This document shows, piece after piece, positions 33,222 through 42,482 of a stretch of DNA of 64,000 nucleotides (the stretch's first letter is position 1; each line of letters starts with the position of its first letter). Origin of the DNA: Escherichia boydii (GTDB taxonomy: Bacteria; Pseudomonadota; Gammaproteobacteria; Enterobacterales; Enterobacteriaceae); assembly GCA_041890495.1 (NCBI GenBank), contig CP169086.1:1674001-1738000 (forward strand), in the 5' to 3' direction. The position numbers and the translations under genes were made by a program. The notes under the pieces were generated by a model. It had not been told where the DNA came from. It searched no databases and saw only the letters and a list, made by a program, of their open reading frames with translations.

Positions 33222-35204
33222 ATGCCACACCTGCCTTCCGCATCTTTACGTCCGTCACTTCTGGCGCTGGCGATTGTCAATACCCTGCCGGGCGTCGCGT
33301 TCGCCGCCACAGACGACATTACCGTCACCGCCACGGGCAACGCCCGCAGCACCTTTGAAGCGCCCATGATGGTAAGCGTGATTGACGCCAGCGCGCCGGA
33401 GAAACAAACCGCCAGCTCGGCGGCCGACCTGCTGCGTAACGTCCCCGGTCTGACTCTGGACGGCACCGGGCGCACCAACGGGCAGGACGTGAACCTGCGC
33501 GGCTATGACCGTCGCGGCGTGCTGGTGCTGGTTGACGGCGTACGTCAGGGCACCGATACCGGCCACCTGAACAGTACGTTCCTCGATCCGGCGCTAATTA
33601 AGCGTATCGAAGTGGTTCGCGGCCCGTCGGCCCTGCTGTACGGCAGCGGCGCGCTGGGCGGCGTGATTTCCTATGACACCGCTGATGCGATAGATCTGCT
33701 CGAACCGGGTAAAAACAGCGGTTACCGCGTGTTTGGAACGGGCGCGACGGGCGATCGCAGCCTCGGGATGGGGGCGAGCGCCTATGGCCGCACCGATACG
33801 CTGGACGGTCTGGTCTCCTGGTCCAGCCGGGATCGGGGTGATATCCGCCAGAGCGACGGTGCATCCGCGCCTAACGACGAATCCATCAACAACATGCTCG
33901 CGAAAGGTAGCTGGAAACTCGACCCGGCCCAGACCCTGAGCGGCTCCCTGCGCTACTACAACAACGCCGCTCAGGAGCCGAAAAACCCGCAAACTGCCGG
34001 AACGGACAGCAGCAACCCGATGACCGATCGCTCCACCATCCAGCGCGACGCGCAGGTGGGCTACCGCATCGCCCCGGAAGGTAACGACTGGCTGAACGCC
34101 GACGCGAAGGTCTACTGGTCCGAAGCGCGCATTAATGCCCAGAACATCGACGGCAGCGGTGAGTTCCGCAAGCAGACCACCAAAGGCGGCAAGGTGGAAA
34201 ACCGCACCCGCCTGTTCAGCGACACCTTTGCAGCACACCTTCTGACCTACGGCGGGGAATACTATCGTCAGGAGCAGCATCCGGGCGGAGCAACCACCGG
34301 CTTCCCGGACGCGAAAATCGACTTCAGCTCCGGCTGGCTGCAGGATGAGATCACCCTGCGCGATCTGCCAGTTACCCTGCTGGGCGGCACGCGCTATGAC
34401 AACTACCGCGGCAGCAGCGACGGCTACAACGATGTGGATGCCGACAAGTGGTCATCCCGCGCCGGGTTAACCGTCAGCCCCACCGACTGGCTGATGATGT
34501 TTGGCTCTTACGCGCAGGCCTTCCGCGCACCGACCATGGGCGAGATGTATAACGACGCCAAACACTTCTCCATTGGCCGCTTCTATACCAATTACTGGGT
34601 GCCCAACCCGAACCTGCGCCCGGAAACCAACGAAACGCAGGAGTTTGGTTTTGGCCTGCGCTTTGACGATCTGATGCTTGCCAACGATGCGCTGGAGTTT
34701 AAAGCCAGCTATTTCGATACCAAAGCCAAAGACTATATCTCCACCACCGTCGATTTTGCCGCCGCAACCACCATGTCGTACAACGTCCCGAACGCCAAAA
34801 TCTGGGGCTGGGACATGATGGCAAAATACTCGGCCGACCTCTTCAGCCTCGATCTGGCCTATAACCGCACGCGCGGGAAAGACACCGAGTCGGGCGAGTA
34901 TATCTCCAGCATTAACCCGGATACCGTCACCAGCAAGCTGGACGTTCCGGTGGCGCAAAGCGGGTTCTCCGTCGGCTGGATTGGCACCTTTGTCGATCGC
35001 TCAACGCATATCAGCAGCAGCTACAGCGAGCAGCCGGGCTATGCGGTCAACGATTTCTACGTGAGCTACAAAGGCCAGGAGCGACTCAAAGGCGTGACCA
35101 CCACTCTGGTGCTGGGCAATGCCTTTGACAAAGCGTACTGGTCACCTCAGGGCATTCCGCAGGACGGTCGTAACGGCAAGATTTTCGTAAGCTATCAGTG
35201 GTAA
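33222..35204 (+). CDS. hmuR: TonB-dependent heme/hemoglobin receptor
   Basis: This outer membrane receptor moves heme into the periplasm with TonB energy. The 660-residue precursor has a signal peptide ending GVAFA (about residue 28), a TonB box DDITVTA, and a plug domain with DLLRNVPGLTLDG and RGYDRRGVLVLVDGVRQGTD. A 22-strand barrel follows, with the receptor motif FRAPTMGEMYNDAKHFSIG and NPNLRPETNETQEFG near 435-480. It ends in the aromatic FVSYQW typical of outer membrane barrels. FRAP/NPNL boxes are hallmarks of heme receptors such as HemR, HmuR and ChuA. It has GGAGAG before the ATG. Confidence 0.93.
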   Translation: MPHLPSASLRPSLLALAIVNTLPGVAFAATDDITVTATGNARSTFEAPMMVSVIDASAPEKQTASSAADLLRNVPGLTLDGTGRTNGQDVNLRGYDRRGVLVLVDGVRQGTDTGHLNSTFLDPALIKRIEVVRGPSALLYGSGALGGVISYDTADAIDLLEPGKNSGYRVFGTGATGDRSLGMGASAYGRTDTLDGLVSWSSRDRGDIRQSDGASAPNDESINNMLAKGSWKLDPAQTLSGSLRYYNNAAQEPKNPQTAGTDSSNPMTDRSTIQRDAQVGYRIAPEGNDWLNADAKVYWSEARINAQNIDGSGEFRKQTTKGGKVENRTRLFSDTFAAHLLTYGGEYYRQEQHPGGATTGFPDAKIDFSSGWLQDEITLRDLPVTLLGGTRYDNYRGSSDGYNDVDADKWSSRAGLTVSPTDWLMMFGSYAQAFRAPTMGEMYNDAKHFSIGRFYTNYWVPNPNLRPETNETQEFGFGLRFDDLMLANDALEFKASYFDTKAKDYISTTVDFAAATTMSYNVPNAKIWGWDMMAKYSADLFSLDLAYNRTRGKDTESGEYISSINPDTVTSKLDVPVAQSGFSVGWIGTFVDRSTHISSSYSEQPGYAVNDFYVSYKGQERLKGVTTTLVLGNAFDKAYWSPQGIPQDGRNGKIFVSYQW

Positions 35205-35239
35205 TTCCCTTCGGGGCAACTATTCAGAAGGAAGAGACA

Positions 35240-36268
35240 ATGAATCACTACACGCGCTGGCTTGAACTAAAAGAAGCCAATCCGGGTAAGTACGCGCGCG
35301 ACCTCGCAGGGTTAATGAACATCAGTGAAGCAGAGCTGACCTTTGCCCGCGTGGGCCACGACGCCTGGCGACTGCGCGGTGAAATCCGCGAGATCCTGAG
35401 CGCGCTGGAGGCGGTGGGCGAAACCAAATGCATCTGCCGCAACGACTACGCCGTTCACGAGCAGGTCGGGAACTTCACCAACCAGCACCTGAACGGCCAT
35501 GCCGGACTGGTGCTGAACCCGCGCGCGCTGGATCTGCGCCTGTTCCTCAACCAGTGGGCGAGCGCGTTTCACATCAGTGAAGCCACCGCCCGCGGCGAGC
35601 GGCAGAGCATTCAGTTCTTCGACCACCAGGGCGATGCTCTGCTGAAGGTCTACGCCACGGACAACACTGACGTTTCCGCCTGGGGCGACGTGCTGACCCG
35701 CTTTATCTTTGCCGACAACCCACCGCTGGCGCTGAAGATGGCCGATGCTCCGGCTCACGCTGAAAACGCGGATGCCGCGCTTGTGGACAAAGAGTGGCGC
35801 GCCATGACCGACGTTCATCAGTTCTTCAGCCTGCTCAAACGCCATAACCTCAGCCGCCAGCAGGCGTTTCGCCTGGTGGGTGACGATCTGGCCTGTCGGG
35901 TAGAAAACACCGCGCTGGCGCAGCTCCTGGAGACGGCGTGCCGGGACGGTAACGAAATCATGGTCTTCGTCGGCAACCGCGGCTGCGTGCAGATCTTCAC
36001 CGGCGCGGTGGAAAAGCTGACGCCGATGAAAGGCTGGATGAACATCTTTAACCCAACCTTTACCCTGCATCTGCTTGAAGGATCCATTGCGGAAACGTGG
36101 GTCACGCGCAAGCCGACGGCTGACGGGCATGTTACCAGCCTGGAGCTGTTTGCCGCCGACGGAACGCAAATCGCCCAGCTGTACGGCCAGCGCACGGAAG
36201 GCGAACCGGAGCAGAGCCAGTGGCGCAGCCAGATTGACGCCTTAACGGCGAAAGGGCTGGCCGCATGA
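35240..36268 (+). CDS. hmuS: Cytoplasmic heme-handling protein HmuS
   Basis: HmuS binds imported heme in the cytoplasm and, in several relatives (ChuS, HmuS), opens or demetallates it to release iron. The 342-residue protein shows two tandem repeats of the ChuX/HutX-like fold, typical for HmuS. Conserved stretches include NFTNQHLNGHAGLVLNPRALDLR and GWMNIFNPTFTLHLLEGSI. The start at 35240 follows GAAGGAAGAGACA. The in-frame ATG at 35198 overlaps hmuR and is rejected. Its stop overlaps the hmuT start (ATGA). Confidence 0.92.
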   Translation: MNHYTRWLELKEANPGKYARDLAGLMNISEAELTFARVGHDAWRLRGEIREILSALEAVGETKCICRNDYAVHEQVGNFTNQHLNGHAGLVLNPRALDLRLFLNQWASAFHISEATARGERQSIQFFDHQGDALLKVYATDNTDVSAWGDVLTRFIFADNPPLALKMADAPAHAENADAALVDKEWRAMTDVHQFFSLLKRHNLSRQQAFRLVGDDLACRVENTALAQLLETACRDGNEIMVFVGNRGCVQIFTGAVEKLTPMKGWMNIFNPTFTLHLLEGSIAETWVTRKPTADGHVTSLELFAADGTQIAQLYGQRTEGEPEQSQWRSQIDALTAKGLAA

Positions 36269-37086
36269 AACGGTGGCTTGCCCTGCTCAGCGCCCTGCCC
36301 CTGCTGGCGTTTGCTGCGCCGCAGGAGAAAATCGTTACCCTCGGCGGCGACGTTACCGAGATTGTCTACGCTCTCGGCGCCGCGTCTTCGCTGGTGGCCC
36401 GCGACAGCACCAGCCAGTGGCCGCAGGCGGCGAACGACCTGCCTGACGTGGGCTATCTGCGCCAGCTCAACGCGGAAGGGATCTTATCCATGCGCCCCAC
36501 GCTGGTGCTGGCCAGCGCCCAGGCGCAGCCGTCTCTGGCGCTAAAGCAGGTTGAGCAAAGCCACGTCAGGGTAATCGTTGTTCCTGCCGGTAACGATCTG
36601 AACGTCATTGACGAAAAGGTGCGGATCGTCGCTGAAGCGACGCACCGCGAGGCCGAGGGGGAAGCCCTGCGCAAGACGCTGCGTCAGGCGCTGTCGGCGC
36701 TTCCCGCCTCACCGCTCAATAAGCGGGTGCTGTTTATTCTCAACCACGGCGGGATGACCGCCATGGCAGCCGGACAACAGACCGGTGCGGACGCGGCCAT
36801 TCGTGCGGCGGGGCTCAAAAACGCGATGCAGGGGTTCACCCGCTATCAGCCGCTGTCTCAGGAAGGCGTGATTGCCAGCCGACCCGACCTGGTGGTGATT
36901 TCTCAGGACGGCATCAACGCCCTTGGCGGTGAAGCGAATCTGTGGACGCTGCCCGGCCTGGCGCAAACCCCGGCAGGACGCAACAGGCAGGTGCTGGCGA
37001 TTGACGATATGGCGCTGCTGGGCTTCAGCGTGCGAACGCCGCAAGCCATCCAGCAGCTGCGTGCCAGAGCGGAGCAGCTGCCCTGA
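36265..37086 (+). CDS. hmuT: Periplasmic heme-binding protein HmuT
   Basis: HmuT carries heme from the receptor to the HmuUV permease. The 273-residue precursor has a signal peptide MKRWLALLSALPLLAFAAP and the class III periplasmic binding fold: KIVTLGGDVTEIVYALGAAS, DVGYLRQLNAEGILSMRPTLVL, and a C-terminal lobe with TRYQPLSQEGVIASRPDLVVI. The N-terminal DVGYLR segment lies where heme-ligating Tyr residues occur in homologues. Translation is coupled to hmuS by ATGA and to hmuU by a one-base overlap (TGATG). Confidence 0.93.
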   Translation: MKRWLALLSALPLLAFAAPQEKIVTLGGDVTEIVYALGAASSLVARDSTSQWPQAANDLPDVGYLRQLNAEGILSMRPTLVLASAQAQPSLALKQVEQSHVRVIVVPAGNDLNVIDEKVRIVAEATHREAEGEALRKTLRQALSALPASPLNKRVLFILNHGGMTAMAAGQQTGADAAIRAAGLKNAMQGFTRYQPLSQEGVIASRPDLVVISQDGINALGGEANLWTLPGLAQTPAGRNRQVLAIDDMALLGFSVRTPQAIQQLRARAEQLP

Positions 37087-38078
37087 TGTCCCGGCGGATA
37101 GCCTTATCGCTATGGATGCTGGCCGCGATCCTGACCATCATGACGCTCGCAGCTAGCGGGGTTGGGGCATTACACCTGCCGGTCAGCCTGCTGTGGAACG
37201 GCACGGACGAGGCGCTGCGTCAAATCTGGCTGACGATCCGCCTGCCTCGCGTGCTGCTGGCGCTGGCGATCGGCGGTTCGCTGGCGCTGGCGGGCTGCGT
37301 GATGCAGGGGCTGTTTCGCAACCCGCTGGCGGATCCGGGCCTGCTCGGCATCAGCAGCGGCGCTGCGCTTGCCGTTGCGCTGTGGGTGGTGATTCCGCTC
37401 TCGCTGCCTGCCCTGATGATGCTGTATGCCCCAATGCTGGCGGCGTTTCTCGGCGCGCTTGCCGCCACCGTCGTCATTTTTCTGCTCAGCCGGCAGCGCG
37501 ACGCATCCCTGTCGCGCCTGCTGCTGGTGGGCATTGCCATCAACGCCCTGTGCGGCGCCGCCGTAGGCGTCCTGTCGTGGCTCAGCAATGATGCCCAGCT
37601 TCGCCAGCTGTCGCTCTGGGGAATGGGCAGCCTCGGCCAGGCGCAGTGGTCAACGCTGCTGGCCGTCGCGTCGCTGATGGTCCCCACGGCGCTGGTTATC
37701 TGGCGTCTGGCAGGCGCCCTCAACCTGCTGCAGCTGGGGGACGAAGAGGCGCACTACCTCGGCGTGGAAGTTGCCGCAGTGCAGCGGATCCTGCTGCTGT
37801 GCAGCGCCCTGCTGGTGGCTGCCGCCGTTGCGGTCAGCGGCGTGATCGGCTTTGTCGGCCTGGTGGTGCCGCACCTGGTGCGCATGTGGCTGGGAGCCGA
37901 CCATCGGGCCGTGCTTCCCGGCTCGGTGCTGGCCGGCGCGTTGCTCCTGCTGGTGGCCGATACGCTGGCGCGCAGCCTGGTCGCCCCGGCGGAAATGCCG
38001 GTCGGCTTATTGACCAGCCTTCTCGGCGCGCCGTGGTTCCTGTGGCTTATCTTTCGTCGCGGAGGTGCGCATGGCTGA
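37086..38078 (+). CDS. hmuU: Heme ABC permease HmuU
   Basis: This FecCD/BtuC-type permease forms the inner membrane channel for heme. The 330 residues contain around ten hydrophobic segments. Family signatures include RLPRVLLALAIGGSLALAGCVMQGLFRNPLADPGLLGISSG at about 49-91 and the C-terminal coupling region GVIGFVGLVVPHLVRMWLG near 257. It overlaps hmuV by eight bases and hmuT by one. The region is very GC-rich, unlike the ppsA-aroH block upstream. Confidence 0.94.
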   Translation: MSRRIALSLWMLAAILTIMTLAASGVGALHLPVSLLWNGTDEALRQIWLTIRLPRVLLALAIGGSLALAGCVMQGLFRNPLADPGLLGISSGAALAVALWVVIPLSLPALMMLYAPMLAAFLGALAATVVIFLLSRQRDASLSRLLLVGIAINALCGAAVGVLSWLSNDAQLRQLSLWGMGSLGQAQWSTLLAVASLMVPTALVIWRLAGALNLLQLGDEEAHYLGVEVAAVQRILLLCSALLVAAAVAVSGVIGFVGLVVPHLVRMWLGADHRAVLPGSVLAGALLLLVADTLARSLVAPAEMPVGLLTSLLGAPWFLWLIFRRGGAHG

Positions 38079-38850
38079 ACGCTACTGTGCAGAAAACCTT
38101 GTTTTTCGCGCCGGGCAACGCACGCTGATTCACGACGTGTCGCTGACCTTATCCCAGGGCGAGCTGGTGGCGCTGATTGGCCCCAACGGCGCCGGGAAAT
38201 CGACGCTGTTGCGGCTGCTAACCGGCTACCTTAAACCTGCGGACGGACGGTGCAGCCTGGCGGGTACACCGCTTGCGGCCTGGCAGCCGGAAACGCTCTC
38301 ACGCTACCGGGCGGTGATGCGCCAGAACACGCAGCTCGGATTTGACTGGCCGGTTGAGGCGGTCATCGGTATGGGGCGTGCGCCCTGGACCCGCACGCCT
38401 GAAGCGTCGGTTATCGAAGAGGTCATGGCCGTCACCGGCTGTTTACCGCTGGCGGGCAGGCGGTTTGCCGCGCTCTCCGGCGGCGAGCAGCAGCGCGTTC
38501 AGCTTGCCCGCGCGCTGGCTCAGCTCTGGTGCGACGGCGCGCCGCGCGGCTGGCTGTTCCTTGATGAACCCACGTCTGCGCTGGATCTTTATCACCAGCA
38601 GCATCTGCTGCGTCTACTGAAATCCCTGACCGGCCGGGGACATCTGCACGTTTGCGTGGTGTTGCACGACCTTAATCTGGCGGCGCTGTGGGCGGACCGC
38701 ATCCTGCTGCTGCACAGCGGCAGGATCGTCTCCCAGGGAGAACCGGAAGCCGTTTTGCACGCCGATGCGCTGGCGCGCTGGTACGGCGCGCAGGTTCACG
38801 TCGGCAGGCATCCGGCTCGCGCCGTGCCGCAGGTGTTTCTCGCCCCCTGA
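38071..38850 (+). CDS. hmuV: Heme ABC ATPase HmuV
   Basis: HmuV is the ATPase of the heme importer. The 259 residues show Walker A GPNGAGKST at about 34-42, signature LSGGEQQRVQLARAL near 140-154 and Walker B GWLFLDEPTSALDL near 167-180, with the H-loop VVLHDLNLA. The ATG at 38071 is preceded by a strong GGAGG at 38061 inside hmuU. The ATG two codons upstream at 38065 is too close to that site. The last 55 bases overlap the 3' end of the convergent LysR gene. Confidence 0.94.
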   Translation: MAERYCAENLVFRAGQRTLIHDVSLTLSQGELVALIGPNGAGKSTLLRLLTGYLKPADGRCSLAGTPLAAWQPETLSRYRAVMRQNTQLGFDWPVEAVIGMGRAPWTRTPEASVIEEVMAVTGCLPLAGRRFAALSGGEQQRVQLARALAQLWCDGAPRGWLFLDEPTSALDLYHQQHLLRLLKSLTGRGHLHVCVVLHDLNLAALWADRILLLHSGRIVSQGEPEAVLHADALARWYGAQVHVGRHPARAVPQVFLAP

Positions 38851-39734
38851 TCGGGCTGGTAAAAATCTTTCAGCGTTTCCAGCAGGGCATGCGCCGCTTT
38901 AGAGAGCTGCGTGTGCCCTGGATGGATCGCCCCGATGCACTTTTCAATCGGCGGGTTATCCAGCGGGATACAGACCGCGCCCAGCGCCGTCATCTGCGCC
39001 TCGCAGAGCGCCGGAACGGCGCTGCCGCCCAGCCCGCTCGCGACCATTCGCCCGACCGTCACCAGCTGATGACTCTCCAGCGCTACGTCCAGCTTTCTGC
39101 CGCTTCGCGCCAGCTCTTCTTCCATCATCAGACGCACCGCTGAGGGGCGCTGGAGGGTGATGAAATCCAGCGTCAGCAGCTCTTCCCATGTCAGACGCTT
39201 TTTGCCCGCCAGCGGGGAATCTTTCGGCACAATGGCAACAAACCGGTCGAGACCCAGCGGGGTAAACAGCAGGTTGTGCGTGGGCGCGGGCTCAAAGGCG
39301 ATGCCCATCTCGACCCGCCCTTCCCGCACCATCTCAATCACCTGCTCGTTAATCACGTCATGCACGGTGACGTTGATCCCGGCATGACGATCGCGAAATG
39401 CTTTCAGCACCTCGGGCAAGACGTTCGCGGCAAACGACGGCATGGCCGCGACCGAGATTTTACCGCGCTGAAGCGTAAAGCACTGGTGCATCGCCTCTTC
39501 GACGTTATCCCAGTCGGCAAGCAGCTGGCGCGCCATCGGTAAAAACGTCTCGCCCTCCTGCGTCAGCGCGACCTTGCGCGTGCTCCGCTGCAGCAGCGGT
39601 CCGCCGAGCGCGTCCTCCAGCGCTTTAATCGTCAGGCTCAGGGCCGGCTGGGAGAGATTCAGACGTTCGCTGGCGTGCGCGAAATTGAGAGTGTGAGCTA
39701 CCGCTAAAAACGCGCGTAACTGTTTGACACTCAT
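38796..39734 (-). CDS. LysR-family regulator of the 3-hydroxybutyrate operon
   Basis: This LysR-type transcription factor has 312 residues. It has an N-terminal winged helix (VKQLRAFLAVAHTLNFAHASERLNLSQPALSLTIKALE) and a periplasmic-binding-like effector domain. It is divergent from the sco/thiolase/permease/dehydrogenase genes, with a palindrome between them, so it most likely activates that operon in response to 3-hydroxybutyrate or acetoacetate. That is inference. The ATG at 39734 is 7 bases from GGAG. The ATG two codons earlier (39740) is too close to that site. Its C-terminal tail after about residue 295 reads through the end of hmuV on the opposite strand and may be a recent extension. 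Confidence 0.85.
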   Translation of the reverse strand: MSVKQLRAFLAVAHTLNFAHASERLNLSQPALSLTIKALEDALGGPLLQRSTRKVALTQEGETFLPMARQLLADWDNVEEAMHQCFTLQRGKISVAAMPSFAANVLPEVLKAFRDRHAGINVTVHDVINEQVIEMVREGRVEMGIAFEPAPTHNLLFTPLGLDRFVAIVPKDSPLAGKKRLTWEELLTLDFITLQRPSAVRLMMEEELARSGRKLDVALESHQLVTVGRMVASGLGGSAVPALCEAQMTALGAVCIPLDNPPIEKCIGAIHPGHTQLSKAAHALLETLKDFYQPDQGARNTCGTARAGCLPT

Positions 39735-39748
39735 TCTCATTCTCCATC

Positions 39749-39780
39749 CTGTTAACTAATTGAAAAAATTTAGTTAACAG
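39749..39780. promoter_or_regulatory. Inverted repeat, candidate LysR operator
   Basis: An 11-bp perfect inverted repeat (CTGTTAACTAA and TTAGTTAACAG, 10-base spacer) lies 15 bases upstream of the regulator start. It fits a LysR-type recognition site controlling both directions. A related AATTAAC half-site occurs at 39823-39829. Confidence 0.65.
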
Positions 39781-39880
39781 GAAATTAATAAAAAAACCAA
39801 ATGAGTGGGTCACAAATTCAAAATTAACAAATGAGTTGCCGCCCCTAATGATACCGCCACGGTTAAGAGGAGGAATGACG

Positions 39881-40588
39881 ATGGCGGGACTGGATAAGCG
39901 CGTCGACAGCTATGCGCAGGCGCTGGATGGGCTGACGGACGGGATGACTTTGCTGGCGGGCGGCTTCGGCCTGTGCGGTATTCCGGAGAACCTGATTGCA
40001 GAGGTCAGACGCCGTCAGGTGAAAGATCTGACGGTGGTATCAAACAACTGCGGCGTGGACGGTTTCGGTCTCGGGCTTCTGCTCGAAACGCGTCAGGTTC
40101 GCAAAGTGGTGGCCTCTTACGTCGGCGAAAACGCGCTGTTCGAGAAGCAGGTGCTGAGCAGCGAACTGGAGATTGAACTCACGCCTCAGGGCACGCTGGC
40201 GGAAAAGGTGCGCGCGGGCGGCGCGGGCATTCCGGCATTTTACACGGCCACCGGCTACGGCACGCCCGTGGCAGACGGTAAAGACGTGCGCCAGTTTGCA
40301 GGGAAGCACTACATCCTTGAAGAAGCCATTACCGGTGATTTCGCGCTCATTAAGGGCTGGAAAGCGGACTGGTACGGCAACGTTGTCTACCGGCATACCG
40401 CGCAAAACTTTAATCCGCTGATGGCCACGGCGGGCCGGATAACGGTCGTCGAGGTGGAAGAGATTGTTGCGCCGGGCGAGCTGCCCCCGTCGGCCATTCA
40501 TACCCCGGGCATTTACGTCGACAGGCTGATTGTCGGCCAGTTTGAAAAACGCATTGAACAGCGCACGCTGCGCGCGGAAGGAGTGTGA
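39881..40588 (+). CDS. 3-oxoacid CoA-transferase subunit A
   Basis: This is the alpha subunit of an AtoD/ScoA-type CoA-transferase that activates acetoacetate using a CoA donor such as succinyl-CoA or acetyl-CoA. The 235 residues have the family opening MTLLAGGFGLCGIPENLI with the GGFG...G loop, NNCGVDGFGLGLLL, and ATGYGTPVADGK. The start at 39881 has AAGAGGAGGA at ideal distance. Upstream in-frame starts at 39836 and 39875 are less suitable. The stop overlaps a GTG of the next frame, and subunit B starts 2 bases later. The ScoA- and AtoD-types cannot be separated with certainty. Confidence 0.9.
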   Translation: MAGLDKRVDSYAQALDGLTDGMTLLAGGFGLCGIPENLIAEVRRRQVKDLTVVSNNCGVDGFGLGLLLETRQVRKVVASYVGENALFEKQVLSSELEIELTPQGTLAEKVRAGGAGIPAFYTATGYGTPVADGKDVRQFAGKHYILEEAITGDFALIKGWKADWYGNVVYRHTAQNFNPLMATAGRITVVEVEEIVAPGELPPSAIHTPGIYVDRLIVGQFEKRIEQRTLRAEGV

Positions 40589-40590
40589 CG

Positions 40591-41247
40591 ATGTTAACCC
40601 GTGAACAGATGGCCATGCGCGTCGCCCGGGAGTTGCGCGACGGATATTACGTCAACCTGGGGATAGGCATTCCTACCCTGGTGGCGAACTACATTCCGGA
40701 AGGAATGGACGTGATGCTGCAGTCGGAAAACGGGCTGCTGGGGATGGGCGCGTTTCCTGACGAGCAGAGCCTCGACGCCGACATGATCAACGCCGGTAAA
40801 CAGACCGTGACCGCGCGGACAGGCGCGGCCATTTTCGACTCGGCCGAGTCGTTTGCCATGATCCGCGGCGGCCATGTCGACCTGACGGTACTGGGCGCGT
40901 TTGAAGTGGACGTCGAGGGCAATATCGCCTCGTGGATGATCCCCGGAAAGATGGTTAAGGGCATGGGCGGCGCGATGGATCTCGTCGCCGGGGCGCAGAA
41001 CATCATTGTGGTGATGACCCACGCGTCAAAAAGCGGCGAGTCAAAGCTTCTGTCGCGCTGCACGCTGCCGCTTACGGGCGCGGGCTGCATCCGCCGGGTC
41101 TTAACCGATCTCGCATTGCTGGAGATAGAGGACGGCGCGTTCGTCCTGCGGGAATACGCCCCCGGCGTCAGTATCGACGAAATTGCGGCTAAGACGGCCG
41201 GAAAAATGATTGTGGCGGACGACGTTCGCGAGATGCGCTTTAGCTGA
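40591..41247 (+). CDS. 3-oxoacid CoA-transferase subunit B
   Basis: This is the beta subunit of the CoA-transferase and carries the catalytic glutamate in the SENGLLGMG motif (Glu46), which forms the enzyme-CoA thioester. The 218-residue protein starts MLTREQMAMRVARELRDGYYVNLGIGIPTL, typical of ScoB. The ATG at 40591 is 7 bases after AAGGAG. A GTG two codons upstream is possible. The thiolase begins 9 bases after the stop. Confidence 0.91.
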   Translation: MLTREQMAMRVARELRDGYYVNLGIGIPTLVANYIPEGMDVMLQSENGLLGMGAFPDEQSLDADMINAGKQTVTARTGAAIFDSAESFAMIRGGHVDLTVLGAFEVDVEGNIASWMIPGKMVKGMGGAMDLVAGAQNIIVVMTHASKSGESKLLSRCTLPLTGAGCIRRVLTDLALLEIEDGAFVLREYAPGVSIDEIAAKTAGKMIVADDVREMRFS

Positions 41248-41256
41248 GGGCTCACG

Positions 41257-42438
41257 ATGAAAGAGGTCATGATTGTCGGGGCAACGCGAACCCCTATTGG
41301 CAGTTTTCGCGGATCGCTCGCGCCCCTCTCTGCGGCCGAGCTGGGGGCCGTCGCGGTTCATCGTCTGCTTGAAAGCAGCGGTCTTCCAGCAGAGACGATA
41401 GACGAAGTGATTTTCGGCCAGGTGCTGACGGCGGGATGCGGACAAAACCCTGCGCGCCAGACGGCCATCGCCGCCGGATTGCCCGTCAGCACGCCAGCGA
41501 CAACGGTCAACCTGGTCTGCGGCGCGGGCTTGAAAGCGGTGCAGCTCGCCGCGCAGGCGATCCGCTGCGGCGACGCGGAGGTAGCGATCGCAGGCGGTCA
41601 GGAGAGCATGAGCAACGCCCCCTATCTGCTGGACGGCGCTCGTTCAGGGCTGCGTTTTGGCCATACGGGCCTGCAGGACAGCATGATTACCGACGGTCTG
41701 TGGGACGCGTTCAACGATTATCACATGGGGATCACCGCTGAAAACGTCGCCCGGCAGTACGGCATTTCCCGCGAACAGCAGGACGCCTTCGCTGCCCGGT
41801 CGCAGCAAAAAGCGGCCGCCGCCATCGAAGCGGGCCGGTTTGATGCTGAGATAGCGCCGGTGACGGTGAAACAGGGTAAAAAACCGCCGCTTGTCGTCAG
41901 CCGTGACGAACAGCCCCGGCCTGGGACCACCGCCGAGCAGCTGGCGCAGCTGCGCCCCGCCTTTTTGCCAGTGGAAGGCACGGTCACGGCGGGAAATGCC
42001 TCCACGCTCAACGACGACGCCGCTGCGGTACTGCTGATGAGCGGCGAAAGAGCGCGGGAGAGCGGTTTGCCGATCCTCGGTCGCATCGTGAGTTACACCG
42101 TGACGGGCGTTGACCCGTCGGTGATGGGCATCGGTCCGGTCAGCGCCTGCCAGACCGCGCTGGCGCGGGCGGGCTGGACGCTCGATGACGTGGATCTCAT
42201 TGAAGCCAATGAAGCCTTTGCCGCGCAGGCGCTGGCGGTGGGCCAGCAGCTCGGCTGGGATGAACGCAGGGTGAACGTTAACGGCGGCGCTATCGCCCTC
42301 GGTCATCCGATTGGAGCCTCCGGCTGCCGCATCCTCGTGACGCTGCTGCACGAAATGCAGCGCCGTGACGTTAAAAAAGGGCTCGTCACCCTTTGCGTAG
42401 GCGGCGGACAAGGCATTGCTCTGACCGTCGAGCGTTAA
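41257..42438 (+). CDS. Acetyl-CoA C-acetyltransferase (acetoacetyl-CoA thiolase)
   Basis: This cytoplasmic thiolase splits acetoacetyl-CoA with CoA to two acetyl-CoA. The 393-residue protein has the nucleophile Cys88 (NLVCGAGLKA), the His in GGAIALGHPIGASGC near 348 and the second Cys in TLCVGGGQG near 378. Length and motifs are those of AtoB/PhaA-type degradative and biosynthetic thiolases. Its position between the CoA-transferase and the permease gives it the last step of 3-hydroxybutyrate breakdown. A role in the biosynthetic direction is possible but less likely here. Confidence 0.93.
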   Translation: MKEVMIVGATRTPIGSFRGSLAPLSAAELGAVAVHRLLESSGLPAETIDEVIFGQVLTAGCGQNPARQTAIAAGLPVSTPATTVNLVCGAGLKAVQLAAQAIRCGDAEVAIAGGQESMSNAPYLLDGARSGLRFGHTGLQDSMITDGLWDAFNDYHMGITAENVARQYGISREQQDAFAARSQQKAAAAIEAGRFDAEIAPVTVKQGKKPPLVVSRDEQPRPGTTAEQLAQLRPAFLPVEGTVTAGNASTLNDDAAAVLLMSGERARESGLPILGRIVSYTVTGVDPSVMGIGPVSACQTALARAGWTLDDVDLIEANEAFAAQALAVGQQLGWDERRVNVNGGAIALGHPIGASGCRILVTLLHEMQRRDVKKGLVTLCVGGGQGIALTVER

Positions 42439-42482
42439 GCATCTCGTTGGTACCCGAATAATAATTAAAGTGAGGAGTCGTA

